Source: Streptomyces sp. SKN60
Lineage (GTDB): Bacteria; Actinomycetota; Actinomycetes; Streptomycetales; Streptomycetaceae
DNA: 40,112 bases
NCBI RefSeq assembly: GCF_026236535.1
Contig: NZ_JAHTMW010000036.1
Span: forward strand, 1 to 40,112
Direction: 5' to 3'
Part shown: positions 34,513-40,112 of the stretch, piece by piece
Layout of the letters: every line of letters begins with the position of its first letter
Numbering within the stretch: position 1 is the stretch's first letter
Notes under the pieces: generated by a model
What the model saw: the letters and a program-made list of their open reading frames with translations, nothing else
Told to the model about the DNA's origin: nothing
Databases searched by the model: none
Position numbers and translations under genes: made by a program

Positions 34513-35831
34513 CAGAGTTCTCCCAGTCGGCGGATGACGGGGGCCACGCGCTGGACGCCGTGGCGGTAGGCGCCGCGGGCCGCCTCGCGGACGATCCGGC
34601 GCACCCCGCTCTCGCGGGGCTCGGGCGCGCTGAGGTCGAGTCGGTGGCGGGCGAGGATGCCGGGCAGATAGCCGCCGGCGGTCTCGGCCGTGTAGTACGG
34701 GGCGACCGGCGGCAGCGCCGGGCCGGCGAGGAGCCGCGCGACGCGCTCGCGGGCGGCGTCGAAGGCCTGCTCGTACGGGAGGGAGCCGGGCAGTCCCTCG
34801 GCGCCGACGCCCTGCCGGGCCAGCCACGGCTCGTCGGGCTCGGGGACGGCGCCCTTGTCGAGGGCGTCGAAGGAGGTGAGCAGGCCGGAGCCGATGAAGT
34901 GGTGGTTGCCGAGCGGCTCGCGCACCCCGAGGTCGGTGAGGATCGCGGTGGGGATGCGCCGGTGCAGGGCTTCGAGGGCGGCCGTGGAGGAGACGGTGAC
35001 CAGCAGGTCGGTGCGGTCCAGGACCTCGCCCATGTGCCCGTACACCAGGCGGAAGTTGGGCGGGGTCGGCAGCTCGCGCACCAGCTTCTGGTACGGGAAC
35101 TCCTCCAGGTGCGTGGTGTGTTCGCCGGGCCGGGAGCGGAGCTTCAGGAGCACCTCGCGGTCCGGGTGCAGCCGGGCGTGCTCGACCAGGCGGCGCAGTA
35201 CGTAGGCGCGTTCCGCCTTGGTGACGGGCACCGAGGGCTGCGCGGCGAAGACCAGGGTGTCGCGGCCGGGTTCGGGCTTGTGCGGGGCGCCGCCGAGGAA
35301 CGGCAGGGCGGCCTCGACGACCGAGCCGGGGTCGGCGCCGACGCCCTCGTACACGGCGCGGAAACGCTCGGCGTCGTGGCGGGAGTTGGCGAGCACGACG
35401 TCCGCGCCGTGGCGGAGCAGCAGTCCGTCGGCGAGCTTCTCGTAGACGACGCCGACATAGCCGGTGACGAGCACCGGGCGGCGGTCGAGTGCGAGGTCGG
35501 CGATGCCCTGGAGCACGGCGCGCACGGTGCCGCCGACGAGGGCGAGCACGACGACGTCGTACCCCTCGCCGCGCTCCGCGGCGTCGCGCACCTCACGCAG
35601 GAACTCCGCGCCGGTCACCTCGCGGGGCACGGTGTCGGACACCGCGGTCTCGGCGAGCTGGCGGGTGGTGGGGGTGGCGCGGCCGCGCAGCACGAATCCC
35701 GTGGGAGCGGGGGCGCTTTCGGGGCCGCTTGCGGGGGTGATTCTGCGTGCGGTGAGCACGCCCCATTTCCACCGGGTGTCGGAGTCGGCGAGAACGGCGA
35801 CGCGCACCGTTCGATCGGTACGTGATGGCAC
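34512..35831 (-). CDS. Putative glycosyltransferase (DUF6716-like)
   Basis: About 439 residues from GTG 35831 (VPSRTDRTVRVAVLADSDT); a longer frame from GTG 35879 is possible. It resembles actinobacterial DUF6716 putative glycosyltransferases. It has a GT-B-like pattern: VRVAVLADSDTRWKWG, DVVVLALVGGTVRAVLQGI, DVVLANSRHDAERF in the first half, then TLVFAAQPSVPVTKAERAY, EVLLKLRSRPGE and LLVTVSSTAALEALHRRIP in the second. It heads the wall-polymer operon: glycosyltransferase, CMP-synthase, NeuB, polymerase. No Shine-Dalgarno is visible; a promoter-like TAGCGT ends 7 bases before GTG. Confidence 0.75.
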   Translation of the reverse strand: MPSRTDRTVRVAVLADSDTRWKWGVLTARRITPASGPESAPAPTGFVLRGRATPTTRQLAETAVSDTVPREVTGAEFLREVRDAAERGEGYDVVVLALVGGTVRAVLQGIADLALDRRPVLVTGYVGVVYEKLADGLLLRHGADVVLANSRHDAERFRAVYEGVGADPGSVVEAALPFLGGAPHKPEPGRDTLVFAAQPSVPVTKAERAYVLRRLVEHARLHPDREVLLKLRSRPGEHTTHLEEFPYQKLVRELPTPPNFRLVYGHMGEVLDRTDLLVTVSSTAALEALHRRIPTAILTDLGVREPLGNHHFIGSGLLTSFDALDKGAVPEPDEPWLARQGVGAEGLPGSLPYEQAFDAARERVARLLAGPALPPVAPYYTAETAGGYLPGILARHRLDLSAPEPRESGVRRIVREAARGAYRHGVQRVAPVIRRLGEL

Positions 35832-36030
35832 GTCCAGGACGCTAGGAGGGCTCGGGGATTCGCGGCCCAACTGGGCCACAACAAATGGTTAACAGCACCA
35901 TGACGCACTGCGGGAAACGGACAGAAAGGGGAACGCATCCGAGGTGGTTAAGGGGCTCGCCGCTTTGTGTTCACCGGGCATCCCCTTGTCGGTCAGGACG
36001 AATGCCGGGGCGCCGCCTAGCGTCGCTTCC
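35832..36030. promoter_or_regulatory. Divergent promoter region with twin elements
   Basis: Both directions carry CCTAGCGTC followed by 6 bases and a GTG start: minus strand 35846-35838 before GTG 35831, plus strand 36016-36024 before GTG 36031. A GAAT lies upstream of each CGTC, by 16 bases (minus, 35861-35858) and 17 bases (plus, 36000-36003). This could be a -35/-10 pair for one sigma factor, with leaderless transcripts on both sides. Confidence 0.55.
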
Positions 36031-37047
36031 GTGGTCAAGCTCTCCGTCGTCGTGCCGTTCTACAACGTGCAGACATATGCCCCCGACGCCCTCAGAAGCC
36101 TGCGCGCGAACGCCCGCGAGGACTTCGAGTTCCTGCTGGTCGACGACTGTTCGACGGACGGGACCCCGGAGCTCCTGGAACGCGCGGAGCGCGAGATCCC
36201 GGGGGCGCGGCTGCTGCGGCACGCGCGCAACGAGGGCCTGGCGACCGCCCGCAACACCGGTCTGGACGCGGCCCGCGGCACGTATCTGGCGTTCCTGGAC
36301 GGCGACGACTGGCTCTCCCCCGGCTTCTACGGGCGCCTTGTCGCCACCATGGAGGAGTTGGACTGCGACTTCCTGCGCACCGATCACGTCCGGGTGACCG
36401 GGCGCGGCCGGTCGGTGCGGCGGGTGCCGGTGGGCCGGCGCCGGGAGGTGCTGCGGCCGCGCGACGCGATCCTGCCCGCCGACCGGACGACCTCGGTGGA
36501 CTATCCGTACGCGTGGGCCGGGATGTATCACCGGCGGCTGCTCGACCGGGGGTTGCTGCACTTCCCGCACGGCCTGCGGACGGCCGAGGACCGGCCGTGG
36601 ATCTGGCGGCTGCACCGCGAGGCGGAATCCTTCGCGGTCGCCGGCGATCTCGGAATCTTCTACCGGCGCGGAGTGGCCACCTCGCTCACCCAGATCGGTG
36701 ATGTACGGCAGCTCGATTTCATCCGCGCTTTCGATCAGGTGATCGACGAGACCAGGAATGATCCCGATGCGGAACGACTGCTGCCGAAAGCCGTCCGCAC
36801 CTATTGCGCGGTGATTTCCCACCACATCGGGAACATGGCGAAATTCGAACCCGCGGTCGGACGGCAATTGCGGGCGATGAGTTCGGGCGCGCTGCGCCGA
36901 CTGCCCCAGGACGTCCTCGCCGAGGCCCTCACGGCGATGGGCGAGGACCGGGCCGGCCCGCTGCGCCGGCTCAAGCGCCGCCGCCCCGCCCCCGCCCCGG
37001 CCGCCCCGGCCCCGCGCCCGGCCGCTCTGGAGACGAACGCCGCATGA
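36031..37047 (+). CDS. GT2-family glycosyltransferase
   Basis: A 338-residue inverting GT-A glycosyltransferase from GTG 36031. The N-terminal GT2 fold is clear: LSVVVPFYNVQTYAPDAL, FLLVDDCSTDGTPELL, HARNEGLATARNTGLDAA, and the metal-binding DGDDW in LAFLDGDDWL. The catalytic region shows AEDRPWIWRLH, similar to the E-D motif. The C-terminus is Pro/Ala-rich. It has a leaderless appearance and overlaps the next gene by four bases. It probably adds sugars or primes the wall polymer; specificity is unknown. Confidence 0.88.
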   Translation: MVKLSVVVPFYNVQTYAPDALRSLRANAREDFEFLLVDDCSTDGTPELLERAEREIPGARLLRHARNEGLATARNTGLDAARGTYLAFLDGDDWLSPGFYGRLVATMEELDCDFLRTDHVRVTGRGRSVRRVPVGRRREVLRPRDAILPADRTTSVDYPYAWAGMYHRRLLDRGLLHFPHGLRTAEDRPWIWRLHREAESFAVAGDLGIFYRRGVATSLTQIGDVRQLDFIRAFDQVIDETRNDPDAERLLPKAVRTYCAVISHHIGNMAKFEPAVGRQLRAMSSGALRRLPQDVLAEALTAMGEDRAGPLRRLKRRRPAPAPAAPAPRPAALETNAA

Positions 37048-38393
37048 ACCGCACCACCTCCGCACGCAAGACCACCCAGATCTTCTACGCCTCCACCCTG
37101 TACGGCGCCGCCACCCTCGCCGCCGCCCTCGACAGCGGCTGCTTCGGCCCGGCCGACCGGCGGCTGCTGCTCGTCTCCACCAACGCCGCCGTCCCGGAGA
37201 CCACCACCCCGCTCGACCGGATGCCCGGCTTCGAGAAGCTGCGCGGCCGGTTCGACGAGGTCCTCGACTGGAACGCGACGATCGAGCCGCTGCACCCCGG
37301 CGGCTGGACCCCGCGCGCCGACGACCTGCCGATGCTCCAGCGGCACCTGCGGCGCCTGTGGCGGCTCGGCGACGACCGGACCGCCGACCGCATCGAACTC
37401 GTCGTCGAGTCCCTGCAGGTCGCGCCCGCGCTGACCATCGCCCAACTGCTCCCGGACGCCTCGATCGACGTGTACGCGGACGGGCTGATGAGCTACGGCC
37501 CCACCCGCAACAAGATCGACCCGCTGGTCGGCGAGCGGGTCCGCCGCCTCCTCCACCTGGACCTGGTGCCGGGGCTCGAACCGCTGCTGCTCGCCGAGTT
37601 CGGGGCGGTCGCCGAGACCGTGCCGACGGAGGCCTTCACCAAGGTGGTGGAGGAGCTGTCGGGCCCCCTTGCGACCGGGCCCGCCGACGGGGAGGGCCCG
37701 GCCCTGCTCCTCGGCCAGTACCTCGCCGCGCTCTCCCTCCTCACCCCCGAGGAGGAGGGCGAACTGCACCTGACGATGGTCCGCGGCGCGGTCGCCCGCG
37801 GCCACCGCCGGCTCGTCTTCAAGCCGCACCCGACCGCCCCCGACGCGTGGTCGCAGGCGCTGGTGCGGGAGGCGGCGGCGCTCGGCGCCGAACTGACCGT
37901 CGAGGACCGCCCGGTGCTCGCCGAGGTGCTCTACCGCGAGCTGCGGCCCGCGCTCGTGGTGGGCTGCTTCTCGACGGCGCTGTTCACGGCGAGCGCGTTC
38001 TACGGCATCGAGACCGCGAAGGTCGGCACCCGGCCGCTGCTCGCCCGGCTCACGCCGTACCAGAACAGCAACCGGGTGCCGGTGGCCCTGGTGGACGCGC
38101 TGGTCCCCGACCTGGAGGAGCCGGCCGGCAAGGCCCTACCGGTACCGGAACTCCGGGGCCTGGTCGCGGCCGTGGGCTTCGCGATGCAGCCGAAGATCCG
38201 CCCGGACCTGCGGGAGGCGGCCGTACGCCACCTGTCCGGCCCGCTCGCGGCCGGCACCCGGCACCACTTCACCCGCCGCCGGCTCACCTCGCTCGGCCTG
38301 CCCGGCGGCCTCCCGGTCCCCCGCCACCCGCGGCTGCGCCGCCTGGCCCGCCGCGCCCTGAAGCTGAAGCGGCGGGCCATGGGCGGCCGGTGA
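37044..38393 (+). CDS. Polysialyltransferase-like glycosyltransferase B
   Basis: A 449-residue member of the alpha-2,8-polysialyltransferase-like family. It begins TTQIFYASTLYGAATLAAAL, the characteristic first strand, and has DVYADGLMSYGP, LVFKPHPTAPDA containing the HP motif, and ALVVGCFSTALFTASAFYG with the S-T nucleotide-binding element. The C-terminus is highly basic (RRLARRALKLKRRAMGGR), which may anchor it to the membrane. ATG 37044 overlaps the GT2 stop. Together with the enzyme at 31214-32407 it gives the locus two polymerase-type enzymes. Confidence 0.83.
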   Translation: MNRTTSARKTTQIFYASTLYGAATLAAALDSGCFGPADRRLLLVSTNAAVPETTTPLDRMPGFEKLRGRFDEVLDWNATIEPLHPGGWTPRADDLPMLQRHLRRLWRLGDDRTADRIELVVESLQVAPALTIAQLLPDASIDVYADGLMSYGPTRNKIDPLVGERVRRLLHLDLVPGLEPLLLAEFGAVAETVPTEAFTKVVEELSGPLATGPADGEGPALLLGQYLAALSLLTPEEEGELHLTMVRGAVARGHRRLVFKPHPTAPDAWSQALVREAAALGAELTVEDRPVLAEVLYRELRPALVVGCFSTALFTASAFYGIETAKVGTRPLLARLTPYQNSNRVPVALVDALVPDLEEPAGKALPVPELRGLVAAVGFAMQPKIRPDLREAAVRHLSGPLAAGTRHHFTRRRLTSLGLPGGLPVPRHPRLRRLARRALKLKRRAMGGR

Positions 38394-38411
38394 GCCGAAG
38401 CCGGGCGTCGA

Positions 38412-39233
38412 CTACCCGCGGGTGACCGGCTCCTGGAGCTCGGTCACCCAGCGGGAGGTGTCCTCCGGGCACTCCAGATACAGCTCACGGGCATAACCGG
38501 CCGACGCGTATCCGTTGGTGTCGATCCAGCCCGCCAGGGTCTGCGCGGTCGGCAGGATGTCGTCCATCGACCCGCGGTGGACGACGGTCGCCGCCTCCTC
38601 GATCCCGGGCAGGACGTGCACCTCGACGCCCTCCACGACCGTCCCCTCCGGGACGCTCATCCCGGCGTGCACGCACACCGAGCCGTCCCCGCGCCCCGCG
38701 TCCTCGTAGTACGCGATCCCCGGCCCGAACTCCTTGACCCCGGCGGCCTCCAGGCGGCCGCACAGCTCCTCGTACAGCGGCCCGATCACCGGGCTGATGT
38801 CGGCCGGCCCGAAGCTCGCGGCGATCCCGCTCAGCTCCGCGATCCGCACGGCCGGAATCCTCTTCACGACGACGTCCTGCGTGGACATGCGTCCCTCGCT
38901 CTCGATGGCTCGGAGCCGCGCCCCGACCCGCGCGAGCCGCGCCGCCGCCTCCGCGGCGGCGGTCTCCAGCTCGGCCTGCCGCAGCCGCAGCATCCCCCGC
39001 AGCTCCTCCGCCCCCACCTGCTCGTCGAGGATCGCCCCCACCTGTTCCAGGGTGAAGCCGAGCTCCTTGAGCGCGATGACACGGTTGAGCCGCGCGAGCT
39101 GCGCCGCCTCGTAGTAGCGGTAGCCGCTGTGCGGGTCGACACGGGCCGGGCGCAGCAGTCCGACGGCGTCGTAATGACGCAGCATCCGAACCGACACCCG
39201 CCCGTGCCGGGCGAAGTCTCCGATGGCGAACAT
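38412..39233 (-). CDS. MerR-family regulator with GyrI-like domain
   Basis: A 273-residue MerR regulator. The N-terminal winged helix (FAIGDFARHGRVSVRMLRHYD, then GYRYYEAAQLARLNRVIALKE) and a coiled coil (about 75-110) are followed by a GyrI-like effector-binding domain from about residue 118 (VVVKRIPAVRIAELSG). This layout is like BmrR/TipAL-type multidrug sensors. No cysteines sit at metal positions, so a small organic effector is likely. Its stop lies 18 bases from that of the convergent polymerase gene. Confidence 0.9.
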   Translation of the reverse strand: MFAIGDFARHGRVSVRMLRHYDAVGLLRPARVDPHSGYRYYEAAQLARLNRVIALKELGFTLEQVGAILDEQVGAEELRGMLRLRQAELETAAAEAAARLARVGARLRAIESEGRMSTQDVVVKRIPAVRIAELSGIAASFGPADISPVIGPLYEELCGRLEAAGVKEFGPGIAYYEDAGRGDGSVCVHAGMSVPEGTVVEGVEVHVLPGIEEAATVVHRGSMDDILPTAQTLAGWIDTNGYASAGYARELYLECPEDTSRWVTELQEPVTRG

Positions 39234-39288
39234 GACGCCCCCTACGGAACGGCCTCACACGGTGTCAGGGTCAACCACGTCGGAAGGA

Positions 39289-39942
39289 TCAGGCGCCGGC
39301 CAGCGAGAGCTTCGCCGCGAAGCCGAGGAAGAGGGCGCCCGCGGCCGTGGTGGCGCCGGCGGAGAGGCGCTTGCGGCGGCGGAAGGCGGCGGCGAGACGG
39401 GTGCCGCTGAAGATGAGGGTGGTGAGGTAGAGGAAGCTGCCGAGCTGCAGCAGGGTGCCGAGGACCAGGAAGGACAGCGCCGGGTAGGCGTAGGAGGGGT
39501 CCACGAACTGCACGAAGAAGGAGATCAGGAAGAGGATCGCCTTCGGGTTGAAGAGGCTGATGATCAGCGCGCGGCGGTACGGGTGCTCGGACGGGCCGGT
39601 CTCCTGCTCGACGGGCTCGTCGGCCGGGGTCTCGTGCCGGGTGCGCCACATCTCGCGGGCGGCGCGCAGCATGCCGTACGCCATCCAGGCCAGGTAGCCG
39701 GCGCCCGCGTACTTCACGATCATGAAGAGGAGCGGGGTGGTCTGGAGCAGCGAGGCGGCGCCGAGGGCGGCGAGCGTCATCAGGACGGCGTCGCCGGTGA
39801 ACACCCCGGCGGCGGCCTGGTATCCGGTCCGGGTGCCCTTGCGGGCGGCGACGGACAGCACGTACAGCGAGTTCGGCCCCGGCAGGAGGATGATGAGGAC
39901 GAGCCCGGCGAGATAGGTCGGCAGATCGGTGACACCCAGCAT
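39289..39942 (-). CDS. LysE/LeuE-family amino-acid exporter
   Basis: A 217-residue membrane protein with six predicted helices and the LysE/RhtB pattern LLPGPNSLYVLSVAARKG, GYQAAAGVFTGDAVLMTLA, AGAGYLAWMAYGMLRAA, and ISLFNPKAILFLISFFVQFV. The NPKA loop and length fit the LeuE (leucine/threonine efflux) group. It precedes the MerR gene by 55 bases on the same strand, so it may be cotranscribed with it. The upstream region has an AT-rich GTTGAAATTTAAAGC at about 39979-39993. Confidence 0.9.
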   Translation of the reverse strand: MLGVTDLPTYLAGLVLIILLPGPNSLYVLSVAARKGTRTGYQAAAGVFTGDAVLMTLAALGAASLLQTTPLLFMIVKYAGAGYLAWMAYGMLRAAREMWRTRHETPADEPVEQETGPSEHPYRRALIISLFNPKAILFLISFFVQFVDPSYAYPALSFLVLGTLLQLGSFLYLTTLIFSGTRLAAAFRRRKRLSAGATTAAGALFLGFAAKLSLAGA

Positions 39943-40019
39943 GAAGCGGAGTGTCGCACACCGGTTCGGCCCTCCGCTTTAAATTTCAACAGGTGGAATG
40001 GCGGCTGGCCCCCGGACGG

Positions 40020-40112
40020 TCAGAAGGCGTCGGTCGGGACGTACGTGCCCCACACCGCGCGCAGCGCGTCGCAGACCTCGCCCACCGTGGCCCGCGCCTT
40101 GAGCGCCGCCTT
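40020..40112 (-). CDS. Acyl-CoA mutase large subunit, C-terminal fragment
   Basis: The last 30 codons of a minus-strand gene that continues past the window edge: KAALKARATVGEVCDALRAV then WGTYVPTDAF and a TGA stop at 40022-40020. A-R-A-T-x-G-E-x-x-x-A-L-R-x-V-(F/W)-G is the C-terminal signature of methylmalonyl-CoA-mutase-type large subunits. The position corresponds to the mutase gene near SCO4869. The cobalamin domain and the exact substrate cannot be judged. Confidence 0.75.
   Translation of the reverse strand, partial: KAALKARATVGEVCDALRAVWGTYVPTDAF

Overview
This window is chromosomal DNA from a Streptomyces or very close relative. The evidence is the very high GC content with strong third-position GC bias, frequent GTG/TTG starts and 4-base stop/start overlaps, apparently leaderless genes, and an AfsQ1/AfsQ2/SigQ locus. 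Gene order closely resembles the Streptomyces coelicolor segment running from SCO4916 down to about SCO4869; this is recalled from knowledge of that genome, not searched. No tRNA, rRNA, CRISPR array, prophage or insertion sequence was recognised.

Layout. (1) 1-193: a folded intergenic repeat. (2) 193-7564: a PGM2-type sugar phosphomutase, a PIG-V-like membrane mannosyltransferase, a PH-domain membrane protein, deoC, a full-length aldehyde dehydrogenase and an overlapping half-length dehydrogenase. (3) 7648-8792: a small exported protein and a uridine-kinase-like P-loop protein. (4) 8938-13686: sigQ, divergent from afsQ1-afsQ2-lipoprotein, then VanZ-like and PspC genes. (5) 13782-15519: a second small exported protein and adenosine deaminase. 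(6) 15625-22409: mixed housekeeping and accessory genes: GNAT, alpha/beta-hydrolase-like protein, divergent LysR/MFS pair, L,D-transpeptidase, ECF sigma factor with a SnoaL tail, STAS and Uma2 proteins. (7) 22526-29549: nucleoside uptake and breakdown, with deoA, cdd, two permeases, a double ABC ATPase and a BMP-type lipoprotein. (8) 29865-31097: an M20 amidohydrolase. (9) 31214-38393: two divergent operons for a sialic-acid/Kdn-type wall polymer (teichulosonic acid). (10) 38412-40112: MerR regulator, LysE/LeuE-type exporter and the 3' end of an acyl-CoA mutase.

How it works together. The nucleoside genes make an almost complete route. The lipoprotein and ABC transporter import nucleosides, Cdd and Add deaminate them, DeoA releases the base and deoxyribose-1-phosphate, the PGM2-type mutase probably isomerises the pentose phosphate, DeoC cleaves deoxyribose-5-phosphate, and the aldehyde dehydrogenase pair could oxidise the acetaldehyde. 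Five scattered transcription units carry the same 14-bp palindrome, core TCTACGCGCGTAGA, on top of their promoters. This looks like one operator for the whole pathway; its repressor is not in the window.

The most notable observations are this five-site regulon, a possible ATC start codon in the ABC ATPase, a perfect AfsQ1 box between sigQ and afsQ1, a split aldehyde dehydrogenase pair, a vertebrate-like CMP-sialate synthase/HAD phosphatase fusion beside a NeuB lacking its SAF domain, and twin promoter-like elements driving the two divergent wall-polymer operons.
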